NCBI GenBank assembly: GCA_031283785.1
Contig: JAITBC010000085.1
Location: 1-9,879, forward strand
From: Tannerella sp.
GTDB taxonomy: Bacteria; Bacteroidota; Bacteroidia; Bacteroidales; Tannerellaceae
Length of the DNA: 9,879 bases
Direction of reading: 5' to 3'
A program made the translations under genes and the position numbers. Every line of letters starts with the position of its first letter. Positions within the stretch are counted from its first letter, which is position 1. The notes beneath the pieces were generated by a model. It made no database searches. It had not been told where the DNA came from and saw only the letters and a list, made by a program, of their open reading frames with translations. Of the stretch, positions 1-7,566 are shown in pieces.

Positions 1-331
1 GTAATCCGCAATGAATTAGAAGTTGAACGGTAAAAGAAAGTTCATAAGCAAGATTTGCCGCAAGCATAACGCCAACGGCTGCAATAGCATAAAACCACAC
101 AGCAAACCACGAAATGCCTATTGCACCGGTTTCTTTTTGCGACTTGTCTTTCAAATCAATCCACGGGGCGCGAAAATTGCAGAAAAGCAGTCCGTAAACC
201 AGCGAACCGACAGCAATATTCAACACCGGAATATTGTCAGGCGTATTCCCTCTGAAAAGAATAAATGCTGCGATAATAATTGCTTCGCCAAAAAGCAACA
301 GCAGCCACGAAAATATATTTTTTGTATTCAT
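1..331 (-). CDS. Multi-pass membrane protein of unknown function, C-terminus cut by window edge
   Basis: Seen: an open frame starts at the ATG at 331-329 and stays open to base 1, giving about 110 residues without a stop. It begins MNTKNIFSW and is strongly hydrophobic, with likely membrane segments near residues 6-26, 34-52 and 71-94 and a fourth starting near 98. A short charged loop around residues 53-68 (WIDLKDKSQKE) separates the second and third. It lies 23 bases downstream of the SPFH/zinc-ribbon gene on the same strand, so the two are probably cotranscribed. Inference: an inner-membrane partner of that protein. I do not recognise the family, and no catalytic motif is visible in the part present. 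The start is supported by the ATG position and by the hydrophobic segment beginning immediately after it. Confidence 0.7.
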   Translation of the reverse strand, partial: MNTKNIFSWLLLLFGEAIIIAAFILFRGNTPDNIPVLNIAVGSLVYGLLFCNFRAPWIDLKDKSQKETGAIGISWFAVWFYAIAAVGVMLAANLAYELSFTVQLLIHCGL

Positions 332-354
332 AATATTATAGAGGTATTAAAGAT

Positions 355-1632
355 TTATCGTCTGTTTCCACATTTGGGACAAAATTTAATATTTGATGCG
401 AGCGGCGTTCCGCAACGGCTGCAAGTATCGCTCGAAGAAACTTTACTGCCGCAATTTCCGCAGAAAGTTGCACCTGCTGCTAACGGTGCATTGCAGTTTG
501 GACAGAAATTTCCTGTTTCGCCGCCGCCAGTCAATACCGTTCCGCAACTCACACAGCGTTTTGCATTCTGTTGGTTATCTGTGCCGCATTTTGGACAGGG
601 ATTGTACGGGTCGCCGCAATGAGGACAGAATTTGTGGCTGCTTGGGAACTTCTTTGCACAGTTGGAGCAATACACTTCGCGAACTTGCTGTGGCTGTCCC
701 TGCTGCTGTCCGCCATGAAAATTCTGTTGCTGATTACCAAAAGTCGGCTGACTGTATTGCGGGTTCATCATTCCGCCGCCAACGCCTGCGTTTCCGCCCA
801 TTCCGCCCATCATATTCATAGCCATTAAACCGCCTAACAGTCCGCCATTACCATTACCAAAGCCATCAATAGCGTTGTTTCCCATTTCAAACATTTTTTC
901 CTGCTGCCAGGTGTGTCCGGTAATCGACATTGCGCTTTGTTGAGAAATCGCCTCTGCTACCCGCTGTCCTTCGGGTGTAGATTTGTCAATATCAATGGTC
1001 GTAATGTTGAATTGCAACAAATCCAGACCAAGATTGTCCCAAAACGAATTTAATGCCGATTTCAAATATTCCGACAGTTCGTCAAGGAACGCGGAAATGT
1101 ACTTAAATCCGACACGGTGTTTAATCACATATTGAGCGATTTGAGATTTCGTTTTGGTAGAAAATTCGCCGAAAAACTGTTCCGTCAAATCATATTGCGT
1201 AAACTCGGTTTTTGTACCGACCGCTTTGATTAAAAATTTTTCTGCATCAGCAACTTTCAATCCATAACGCCCGCCTGCTACAAGCGGCAACTGCGTGTTA
1301 TAATCGGGGTCGTGAATCGGCATTTTGCTCACTGCCCAATCAAAGCTGAAAGATTGAATTTTCTTTACGAACCATACTTCTGCTGTAAAAGGGTTCTTTC
1401 CTCCGAAAGGAATACCGAATAAACTGCGGAGTATCGGCAGGTTTTCGGTGCTGAGCGTATGCTTGCCGGGACCGAATTTTCCCGCAACCTGTCCTTTTGA
1501 AAACAGGACTGCCTCTTGCGATTCCTGCACAATGAGTTGTGTGTAGGTAGCCAAATTTGTTTCGGGATAACGATAGGCATAAATCGTTTTGTTTCCCTGC
1601 GGCGACCATCCGACTAAATCTATTATTGCCAT
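355..1632 (-). CDS. SPFH-domain protein with four C-terminal zinc ribbons (YdjI-like)
   Basis: The 425-residue protein has three parts. Residues about 1-235 form an SPFH/band-7-like domain of the YdjI or virion-core-like type: it opens MAIIDLVGWS, includes the segment LIVQESQEAVLFSKGQ, and ends with the helix STPEGQRVAEAIS. Residues about 251-318 are a low-complexity linker rich in Gly, Met, Asn and Gln. Residues 322-421 carry sixteen cysteines in eight CxxC pairs (322/325, 336/339, 346/349, 360/363, 377/380, 391/394, 404/407, 418/421), which make four consecutive zinc ribbons. There is no signal peptide or membrane segment, so the protein is probably cytosolic and may attach to membranes or assemble into oligomers. 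Known of the family: SPFH proteins scaffold membrane microdomains, while the YdjI subgroup has no settled role. The membrane-protein gene directly downstream suggests a two-gene unit. The start is the ATG at 1632. Confidence 0.85.
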   Translation of the reverse strand: MAIIDLVGWSPQGNKTIYAYRYPETNLATYTQLIVQESQEAVLFSKGQVAGKFGPGKHTLSTENLPILRSLFGIPFGGKNPFTAEVWFVKKIQSFSFDWAVSKMPIHDPDYNTQLPLVAGGRYGLKVADAEKFLIKAVGTKTEFTQYDLTEQFFGEFSTKTKSQIAQYVIKHRVGFKYISAFLDELSEYLKSALNSFWDNLGLDLLQFNITTIDIDKSTPEGQRVAEAISQQSAMSITGHTWQQEKMFEMGNNAIDGFGNGNGGLLGGLMAMNMMGGMGGNAGVGGGMMNPQYSQPTFGNQQQNFHGGQQQGQPQQVREVYCSNCAKKFPSSHKFCPHCGDPYNPCPKCGTDNQQNAKRCVSCGTVLTGGGETGNFCPNCNAPLAAGATFCGNCGSKVSSSDTCSRCGTPLASNIKFCPKCGNRR

Positions 1633-1953
1633 ATTATTCTAACTTTTAGTGATTTATATTTCGTATTATATGTAAGTATGCTATTATGCAGATTTTTTTC
1701 TGTTTCTTACTTCATTGGCAAGAAGTTATGTCTATAAAATACAATACAAAATTACTGAAACGTTTTCACATTTACAACGTTTTTAGCGTCAAAGTGAAAA
1801 AATATTTTGATTTTCGGCAATTCAGGGGTGACTATGCGCGGTTTCCCCTTGATAAATCCTCAATCCTCTAAATACGCTTTTCCGTCAAATTCAGGTGGCA
1901 AGACAAGTAATAACTGTTCTGAAAGAGCCGTGAGAGCCTTTAATCAGTGATTT
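1633..1953. other. Intergenic region between the patatin and SPFH genes, no convincing gene
   Basis: These 321 AT-rich bases separate two minus-strand genes. They should hold the 3' end of the patatin transcript and the promoter of the SPFH gene. I see only short, non-conserved-looking reading frames and a weak imperfect hairpin around 1920-1940 with no T-tract. No tRNA or repeat is evident. Confidence 0.6.
1747..1778 (-). promoter_or_regulatory. Candidate Bacteroidota-type promoter for the SPFH operon
   Basis: On the minus strand TAATTTTG (1754-1747) fits the TAnnTTTG -7 consensus. GTTG (1778-1775), a near match to the TTTG -33 element, precedes it by a 20-base spacer. Transcription would start near 1740, leaving a leader of about 108 bases. 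The partial -33 match and the long leader make this tentative. Confidence 0.4.
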
Positions 1954-4263
1954 TCAATCAAAAAATCCCGAATCAAATATCAGGTAGCCGATATTCAAGC
2001 CGAAATTATAATTGTCTTTCGGATAGCTGTAAGCGTTCATAAACATACTGACCGATACGAACGGCAGGTGAAGAACTAACGCGGCCTCGCCCATATACTG
2101 ATACGAACTGAAATAATCGTCATATCCGGCTCTGTAATATAATGCAGGATTTTCATTCACCGTATAGGATTCTTTCCGTATCTTTCGCAAAGGGACAAAA
2201 CCATAAGCTTCGAAACGAAAGTGAAGTACATCATTTAATTTTATTATCGGGATGACGCCTGCCGCCACATAACTGTCGGCATGGAACGCTTCATTGAAAG
2301 ATATCTTGCTGTGAGGCGTAGGAGTAAATGCCGAAACCCGCAGAATAGACGAAGTATAATTGGAGCTGAATTTTTTGGTGCCGTACACCGCTTCACCCAT
2401 AAGACCAAGACGGAAGCGATTTTTCATAACAGGAAAATTTTGCCACATTCCTTTCACCTGAAACCATTCATGATCCCGGATATCTGTAAAATATTTACGT
2501 CCTCCCTGCCGGTACTGTTCATTTCCCTTTATACGTTGCGCAATCAGCAAGTGCCGACGCCCTTCCGTCGGATATTGCCTGTAATCAAGCGAGTTCTGCT
2601 CATACCTGAATCCCGCATTAAAAAGATTATATTTACTTGCATCAAAATCGAGGCCGGCAAAAGACGGCGTTTGATAGTAAAAATCGGTAAGCATACCTAA
2701 TCCGGCAAAAACTTCTACTTTTGAATGCATCATAAACGGAAATCCGTAATGGGCTCTGACAAAACGTTCGCGCTTTTTAATAAATGCAGGAACGAGGTCT
2801 TCGTAAAACAAGGATTGGCTTTGCGAATAATTTTTATTGGAATAGGCCATTTTCAGACCTATATAACCGGGCATACGCGCCGAAGGGTAAAAACGCCCGC
2901 CTAACGAGACGCCGCTAAAAGAGTTTCCCATCTGAAAATTGGCCGTATAATCGACCGAGGTCTCGCCCAGACTCTGGTATTCCAAGCCCAGGAACAGCTG
3001 ATTAGCCTGATGGGAAGATATATTCCCTCCTATGGCTACTTTCACCTCGTCTTTTATTTTCACCGACAGATAAAGATCGAAAGTCTTGTTTTTCCAGTTA
3101 TAGATAGCCGACGGGATAATTTCTTTTATCTTCGAATAAGTCAGCATCTTAAAATATGCACGACGGAACTCCTCCATCGTAAAATCTCCGCTTATATCGC
3201 GTTTCAACTGTGCCGTAATATAATGTCGCTGCGCTTCGGTAACTCCTGCGACATATATATTCGTGAATTTTAACGGCGGCAGGCTCTCCTTATACGCCTT
3301 GCGACGCGCCATCACTTCTTCCAACGGGACTTCGCGACCGACACGGGCTTTTATTGTATCTATCAATGCGATTGTACGGTCATAGCCAACCTGCATAATT
3401 TCCTTAGCTTTATAAAAATCAAGCAGGAACACATTGGGAAAGCGCATCTCGAGCAACATACCGTCTTCTTCGGGAACAATATATTCCGTCTTCTGCATAA
3501 TAAGTGTTTCAATCTGGTTCATAGGATTTTCAGAAGGCTTCAGCCCGCCGCCTCTCACTGCCGACCCCAAAATAAAGTCCGGATTAAAATCTTCTTTCAT
3601 CACTTTTATCGGGAAATTATCGTAGATACCTCCATCAAAAAGCGGCATCCCATCTTTCCATATCGGGTTAAAAACAAAAGGAAACGTCATGGAAACACGT
3701 ACGGCATCGCCCAAGTCGCCATTGCGAAACGTAATCGCCTTTTTCCCATAGACATCCGCTCCCATACAACGAAACGGCACAAATAAATAATCAAAATTCC
3801 ATGCCGCTTTGGCGGTGGCTTGTGCATAAAGCGCCATAAACGCCTGATTCATCTGTACAGGATTAACAATACTGCCCGGCAACAGACCTTCAAATATCAA
3901 CGAATCTTTAATATTTAACGCAAAACGCATAAAATGCGGCGTTTCTTCCGGCTTTTTGAAGTAATAAACGTATTCATTTTCCACCCTTCCGGTTTGCCAA
4001 TAACCGAACTCGTCCGAAAGCATCAGCTCCAGCATCTCGTCAGGCGTATAACCTATTGCATAAAGACTTCCGACAATAGCGCCTATAGAAGTGCCCGTAA
4101 TATAATCAATCGGTATATTATTTTCTTCCAACGCTTTGATTACGCCTATATGCGCAGCTCCTCTCGCTCCACCTCCGCTTAACACCAGCCCTACTTTTTG
4201 CGCCGCTACGGAGGATAAAAATAAAAGAAATACAATTGTATAAAACAGGTGTATTATTTTCAT
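1954..4263 (-). CDS. Patatin-like phospholipase with C-terminal POTRA and outer-membrane barrel
   Basis: The 769-residue protein starts with a signal peptide (residues 1 to about 21, ending SSVAAQ). The patatin domain follows at about 23-310. It carries the oxyanion-hole glycine loop GGGARG at 30-35, the nucleophile elbow GTSIG at 57-61 (Ser59) and the catalytic Asp in DGG at 210-212 (Asp210), so the Ser-Asp dyad is complete. Residues about 332-405 look like one POTRA domain. The rest, to 769, has the alternating aromatic strands of a 16-strand-type surface-antigen barrel and ends GYLIFDSGFFD. Known: this architecture resembles type Vd patatin autotransporters such as PlpD and FplA and the RssA/NTE-like families. 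Inference: an outer-membrane phospholipase/esterase that keeps or releases its lipase domain at the surface or in the periplasm. Its length is normal for the Bacteroidota form. It is transcribed divergently from nadB with no evident operon partner. Confidence 0.9.
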   Translation of the reverse strand: MKIIHLFYTIVFLLFLSSVAAQKVGLVLSGGGARGAAHIGVIKALEENNIPIDYITGTSIGAIVGSLYAIGYTPDEMLELMLSDEFGYWQTGRVENEYVYYFKKPEETPHFMRFALNIKDSLIFEGLLPGSIVNPVQMNQAFMALYAQATAKAAWNFDYLFVPFRCMGADVYGKKAITFRNGDLGDAVRVSMTFPFVFNPIWKDGMPLFDGGIYDNFPIKVMKEDFNPDFILGSAVRGGGLKPSENPMNQIETLIMQKTEYIVPEEDGMLLEMRFPNVFLLDFYKAKEIMQVGYDRTIALIDTIKARVGREVPLEEVMARRKAYKESLPPLKFTNIYVAGVTEAQRHYITAQLKRDISGDFTMEEFRRAYFKMLTYSKIKEIIPSAIYNWKNKTFDLYLSVKIKDEVKVAIGGNISSHQANQLFLGLEYQSLGETSVDYTANFQMGNSFSGVSLGGRFYPSARMPGYIGLKMAYSNKNYSQSQSLFYEDLVPAFIKKRERFVRAHYGFPFMMHSKVEVFAGLGMLTDFYYQTPSFAGLDFDASKYNLFNAGFRYEQNSLDYRQYPTEGRRHLLIAQRIKGNEQYRQGGRKYFTDIRDHEWFQVKGMWQNFPVMKNRFRLGLMGEAVYGTKKFSSNYTSSILRVSAFTPTPHSKISFNEAFHADSYVAAGVIPIIKLNDVLHFRFEAYGFVPLRKIRKESYTVNENPALYYRAGYDDYFSSYQYMGEAALVLHLPFVSVSMFMNAYSYPKDNYNFGLNIGYLIFDSGFFD

Positions 4264-4289
4264 ACTCCAAAAAACATCATTTACGCCTC

Positions 4290-4320
4290 CAAAAGTAGCA
4301 TTTTTTTATGTCACAGCAAA
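4290..4320 (-). promoter_or_regulatory. Promoter of the patatin gene (TTTG-N19-TACTTTTG)
   Basis: On the minus strand a TTTG -33 element (4320-4317) is followed, after exactly 19 bases, by TACTTTTG (4297-4290), a full match to the TAnnTTTG -7 consensus. Predicted start of transcription is near 4283, about 20 bases before the ATG at 4263. This is the best-formed promoter in the window. Confidence 0.75.
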
Positions 4321-4332
4321 ATTTCGCTGCCT

Positions 4333-4358
4333 TATATTTGAAAAAAATAATAACTTTG
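4333..4358 (+). promoter_or_regulatory. nadB promoter region with two -7 elements
   Basis: Two matches to TAnnTTTG lie in tandem: TATATTTG (4333-4340) and TAACTTTG (4351-4358). The second is followed by C, as is common, and lies 23 bases before the nadB ATG. I see no good TTTG -33 element at the usual 19-20 base spacing for either, so which one is used is unclear. Confidence 0.55.
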
Positions 4359-4381
4359 CCGTTCAATTAAGAAAAACAACA

Positions 4382-5949
4382 ATGGTAAAAAGATTTGATT
4401 TTTTAATCATCGGTTCGGGCATTGCAGGAATGAGTTTCGCCCTCAAAGCAGCCCATAAAGGGAGCGTGGCCTTGATTTGCAAGTCCGGCCTGGAAGAAGC
4501 GAATACGTTTTTTGCACAGGGAGGTGTTGCTTCCGTCACCAATATTCTTGTCGATAATTTTGAAAAGCATATAAACGATACAATGATAGCAGGTGATTTC
4601 CTGAGCGACCGTTCTGCCGTCGAGAAAGTCGTATACAATGCCCCCGGACAGATAAAAGAGCTTATCCGTTGGGGTGTTGATTTCGACAAAGACGAAAAGG
4701 GCGATTTCGATCTGCACCGCGAAGGAGGACATTCGGAGTTTCGTATACTCCATCATAAAGATAATACGGGAGCGGAAATCCAGGACAGCCTCATCGAAGG
4801 CGTCAAAAAACATCCTAATATCACCGTTTTTGAAAACCATTTTGCTGTTGAAATCCTTACCAGCATCATCTTGGCATTACCGTAACACGCCAGACGCCGG
4901 ATATCGAATGTTTCGGCGCCTACATTATGAATATGCAGACGGGGTGTATCGACACCTTCCTGTCGAAAGTAACGCTTATGGCCACAGGAGGTATCGGGGC
5001 GATATACCGGACGACCACCAATCCGCTTGTCGCCACCGGCGACGGCATCGCTATGGTATATCGTGCAAAAGGCACGGTAAAAGATATGGAATTTGTACAA
5101 TTCCACCCGACCGCCCTTTTTCATCCCGGCGACAGGCCGTCGTTCCTGATAACGGAAGCCATGCGCGGATATGGAGGCATTCTCCGCACGATCGACGGCA
5201 CAGAGTTTATGCAAAAATATGACGAACGGCTGTCGCTCGCCCCGCGGGATATCGTTGCCAGAGCCATTGACAATGAAATGAAAAACCGGGGAGACGACCA
5301 TGTATACCTCGATGTCACACATAAAGATGCGAAAGAAACAAAGCAACATTTCCCCAATATATATGAGAAATGCCGTAGCCTGGGTATCGACATCACCAAA
5401 GATTATATCCCCGTAGCGCCGGCGGCGCACTACCTGTGCGGCGGGATAAAAGTCGACCTTGACGCACGTTCTTCCATCATGCGCCTCTATGCTGTCGGCG
5501 AATGTGCATGCACCGGGCTTCACGGCGGCAACCGCCTGGCGTCAAACTCCCTTATCGAAGCTGTCGTATATGCCGACGCCGCTGCCAAACATGCCGTTAA
5601 CGTCATCGATTCTTTGTCGTACCAGGAAGATATTCCCGCATGGAACGACGAGGGTACGCGTTCGCCCGAAGAAATGGTACTTATCACACAAAGCGTAAAG
5701 GAAGTCGGGCAGATCATGTCTACCTATGTAGGAATCGTACGCAGCGACCTGCGACTGAAACGCGCATGGGACCGGCTCGATATCCTCTACGAAGAAACGG
5801 AGAGCCTTTTTAAACGCTCTGTCGCCTCGCGCGATATTTGCGAACTCCGCAATATGATAAACGTCGGATACCTGATCATGCGCCAGGCCATCGAGCGTAA
5901 GGAAAGCCGCGCCCTGCATTACACGCTCGATTACCCGCCCGTGAAGTAA
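4382..5949 (+). pseudogene. nadB: L-aspartate oxidase gene interrupted by a single-base frameshift
   Basis: NadB is an FAD enzyme that oxidises L-aspartate to iminoaspartate, the first step of de novo NAD synthesis; NadA then makes quinolinate. The first frame (4382-4885) encodes the FAD-binding GSGIAG at residues 11-16 and EGGHS at 114-118. It then runs into a stop at 4883 after a non-homologous tail (SIILALP). The correct frame resumes at 4861 with QHHLGITVT and runs to 5949. One C missing from a probable CCC run at about 4859-4861 explains this. Restored, the protein would be 522 residues, the normal length. Catalytic residues would be His242 (FHPT), Arg289 (PRDIV), His350 and Arg385 (HGGNR), almost the same numbers as E. 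coli His244, Arg290, His351 and Arg386. There is no slippery heptamer for programmed -1 shifting. Either a recent inactivation or a sequencing error; everything else looks under selection. An internal ATG at 4927 could start only a piece lacking FAD binding. Confidence 0.92.
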
Positions 5950-5966
5950 TAAAAGACTTATGGGAA

Positions 5967-6002
5967 CAAAAAAACCTGCGGAAAACTTTTTGTCTCCACA
6001 GG
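5967..6002 (-). terminator. Stem-loop with T-tract, probable terminator for sod
   Basis: CCTGCGGA (5975-5982) pairs with TCCACAGG (5995-6002): seven pairs and one C-A mismatch around a 12-base loop. Read on the minus strand the stem is followed at once by seven T (5974-5968), the pattern of an intrinsic terminator. It lies about 115 bases beyond the sod stop and just past the nadB stop at 5949. On the plus strand the tail is only weakly T-rich (CTCTTTCT), so any role for nadB is less certain. Confidence 0.55.
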
Positions 6003-6011
6003 CTCTTTCTA

Positions 6012-6046
6012 ACAATAGATATGGAGGCTTTTAAAAACACTATTGT
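6012..6046. repeat. Small inverted repeat between nadB and sod
   Basis: ACAATAG (6012-6018) and CTATTGT (6040-6046) are perfect 7-base inverted copies separated by 21 bases. It lies in the convergent intergenic region, in the probable 3' untranslated part of both transcripts. It has no T-tract, so it could be an mRNA 3' end structure or chance. Confidence 0.25.
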
Positions 6047-6099
6047 GTCAAACGAAGCTCCATTCAACAATTTAACTTAATCTTATTTATTTTAATAAC

Positions 6100-6129
6100 A
6101 ACGCTTTTCTATTAATTATTTGAAGCGTT
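6100..6129 (-). repeat. Inverted repeat overlapping the sod stop codon
   Basis: AACGCTT (6100-6106) and AAGCGTT (6123-6129) are perfect inverted copies around a 16-base loop that contains the sod stop at 6116-6118. On the minus strand it is not followed by a clear T-tract. A 3' stability structure is possible, but it does not look like a terminator by itself. Confidence 0.3.
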
Positions 6130-6760
6130 TTTCGACAACTTTCCAGTCTATAATATTCCAGAGCGCATTGATATGATCTGCACGGCGATTCTGGTAATCA
6201 AGATAATAAGAATGTTCCCAGACGTCAAAGCCGAGAAGTGGCGTCAGTCCCGATTTAAGCGGATTCCCGGCATTACTTTCCTTCGTAATAACAATCTTCC
6301 CGCTTTCATCTTTAGATACCCATGCCCAGCCGGAACCGAATAATGAAACGGATGCAGCGTTAAATTCCTTCTTGAAATTTTCGAAACTGCCGAACTGGTT
6401 TTTTATGGCTTCGGCCAAAGCGCCGGATGGTTCTCCTCCTCCGTTCGGTGAAAACGTATTGAAATAAAACTCATGATTCCATACCTGAGCGCCATTATTA
6501 AATATACCTCCATCCGACTTCTTTACAATCTCTTCCAGCGAAGAATTTTCGAAAGAAGTGCCTTTTATAAGACCGTTCAGGTTGTTAATATACGCCTGAA
6601 CATGTTTACCGTAATGAAAATCAACCGTTTGCTTACTTATCACCGGCTCTAACGCATTACTTTCATAAGGTAATTTAAACAACACAAATTCTCTCGCATT
6701 ACTATTTTGAATATTTGCTCCCATAACTAATAACATTAATAAATTAAATAACTTCTTCAT
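6116..6760 (-). CDS. Exported iron/manganese superoxide dismutase
   Basis: The enzyme converts superoxide to oxygen and hydrogen peroxide. With the ATG at 6760 it has 214 residues. I prefer this start: the in-frame codon five residues upstream is TTG, and the ATG immediately begins a signal peptide, MKKLFNLLMLLVMGAN, with likely cleavage after NSNA near residue 22. The catalytic part has all four metal ligands: His49 (DFHYGKH), His96 (QVWNHEF), and Asp179 and His183 (FDVWEH). Gln92 in AQVWNH matches the iron-type or cambialistic pattern rather than the Mn type. GSGWAW and YLDYQNRRADH are typical of the family. No lipobox cysteine is present, so it is likely a soluble periplasmic or secreted enzyme, unlike the usual cytosolic SodB of Bacteroides. 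It is convergent with nadB and has its own promoter. Confidence 0.93.
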   Translation of the reverse strand: MKKLFNLLMLLVMGANIQNSNAREFVLFKLPYESNALEPVISKQTVDFHYGKHVQAYINNLNGLIKGTSFENSSLEEIVKKSDGGIFNNGAQVWNHEFYFNTFSPNGGGEPSGALAEAIKNQFGSFENFKKEFNAASVSLFGSGWAWVSKDESGKIVITKESNAGNPLKSGLTPLLGFDVWEHSYYLDYQNRRADHINALWNIIDWKVVEKRFK

Positions 6761-6832
6761 AACTCCATATTTCAATGTGTAAACATAATTTTTATATTAA
6801 ACCCGTATCTACACTTCACACATTTTGTTCGG

Positions 6833-6840
6833 CAAAGATA
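6833..6840 (-). promoter_or_regulatory. -7 element of the sod promoter
   Basis: On the minus strand TATCTTTG (6840-6833), followed by C, is a full match to the Bacteroidota TAnnTTTG element. It lies about 73 bases upstream of the sod ATG. No clear TTTG is present 19-20 bases further upstream, so the promoter may need an activator; a dyad occupies that side (6857-6878). Confidence 0.6.
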
Positions 6841-6856
6841 ATATACGAATCGCGCT

Positions 6857-6878
6857 TTGATGCTTTTTTGCGCATCAA
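6857..6878. promoter_or_regulatory. Dyad upstream of the sod -7 box, possible operator
   Basis: TTGATGC (6857-6863) and GCATCAA (6872-6878) form a perfect 7-base inverted repeat around an 8-base spacer (TTTTTTGC). It starts 16 bases upstream of the sod -7 element and so covers the -33 region of that promoter. The position suits a regulator site, for instance one responding to oxygen or redox stress, but I do not recognise the motif. Confidence 0.35.
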
Positions 6879-7154
6879 TAATATCTATATATCTATTGAT
6901 AAAATTAATATGCGCTTCGTAACGCCGACATATTCACCTGTATAGATTTGTGCAAATCCACTTATGGGGACTGCGTCTTTTCCTCATATCTGTATTCAAT
7001 TGCTTTTGACAACATTTTATATATCTGTTAAAATTGCAGTAAAGATAATGTATTTTTTCCATATGTGCAAAACTGTTGATAATTATTTGGGGACTACAAA
7101 CGACTTTTCAAAAACTCAAAACTCATAATATCTTAATTATATGCTATATACAAA
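6879..7154. other. AT-rich intergenic stretch without a recognisable gene
   Basis: Between the sod control region and the transposase relics I see only AT-rich DNA with scattered short reading frames. There is no tRNA, no repeat array and no matched Bacteroidota promoter. GGGGACT occurs twice (near 6966 and 7089) without further structure. Confidence 0.5.
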
Positions 7155-7337
7155 CTAACAACCTTTCCGTATAGCCCTGTTTTCTTTTCGGGATAACTTT
7201 TGCCAAGTTGGGTTAAATTCCTTTACTGCCGTTTCATGTGCGTTTGTTATAATACCCATGTTGTATGTTAAATTCACAAGACCAATTATAGTAGCAGCAC
7301 GTTTGATACCAGGACTATTGAATGTATGGTTTTGGAT
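7155..7337 (-). pseudogene. Relic of a protein end, possibly transposase C-terminus
   Basis: On the minus strand a frame without an ATG start runs 60 codons from just after a TAA (7340-7338) to a TAG at 7157-7155. Its product contains KRAATIIGLVNLTYNM near the beginning. That resembles the helical segment near the C-terminus of several DDE insertion-sequence transposases, where an AxxIIGLVNLxYN-like pattern is common. It continues to a charged end (KLSRKENRAIRKGC). The resemblance is from memory, and no catalytic residue lies in the fragment. It sits in an otherwise non-coding AT-rich area next to another transposase-like relic of opposite orientation, which fits remnants of old insertions. 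Confidence 0.35.
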
Positions 7338-7490
7338 TTAGATATGCTTTGCAAGTTGAATCGAATCTGTGTCCTGAAAAAAAACAGAGCAATGATTATT
7401 TTTAAGGGCGACGGGAAGAAAAAAGGGGGATTAAAAGTGCATCAAAACTGCTTTGTCAGACATGTATTTCCCTTTACTTTAAAACAATAA
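7326..7490 (+). pseudogene. Relic of an IS4-type transposase (internal fragment)
   Basis: A 54-codon plus-strand frame contains IIFKGDGKKKGGLKVH (codons 24-39). This resembles the conserved block after the first catalytic Asp of IS4-family transposases, where a loop ending KKKGGIKxHT is typical. Upstream the catalytic Asp motif is not recognisable, and downstream the frame departs after KVH and stops at 7488-7490. It is far shorter than the roughly 400 residues of an intact transposase, and I see no terminal inverted repeats. Likely an insertion sequence worn down by deletion, lying just upstream of the hsdM remnant. It overlaps the opposite-strand relic by 12 bases. Confidence 0.4.
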
Positions 7491-7566
7491 TAAAAAAAGA
7501 CAAAATATAATTTAATGAAAACAGGAGAAAAGGAGTTTGTTCAGATAAAAACTCAAACATTATTTA

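Noticed and set aside
1686..1871. 61-codon plus-strand frame in the same gap
   Set aside because: Composition is that of random AT-rich DNA, there is no known motif, and it overlaps the probable promoter of the SPFH operon.
1834..1950. 38-codon plus-strand frame starting MRGFPLINPQ in the gap before the patatin stop
   Set aside because: No recognisable family, no promoter or context, and short frames of this size are common; nothing supports it as a gene.
4850..4866. Programmed -1 ribosomal frameshifting in nadB
   Set aside because: No X XXY YYZ slippery heptamer or following stem-loop is visible at CTT ACC AGC, and NadB is not known to need recoding; a lost base is simpler.
4403..5523. Long minus-strand open frames opposite nadB
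   Set aside because: They are antisense to clearly conserved NadB coding sequence and contain no recognisable domain.
6761..6775. Longer SOD start at the TTG codon at 6775
   Set aside because: It would add only five residues (MKYGV) before a canonical signal peptide that begins exactly at the ATG at 6760.
7006..7034. Sigma-70-like promoter TTGACA-N17-TAAAAT on the plus strand
   Set aside because: It matches the E. coli consensus, but all credible promoters here use the Bacteroidota TAnnTTTG element, no gene follows closely, and the region is AT-rich, so a chance match is likely.
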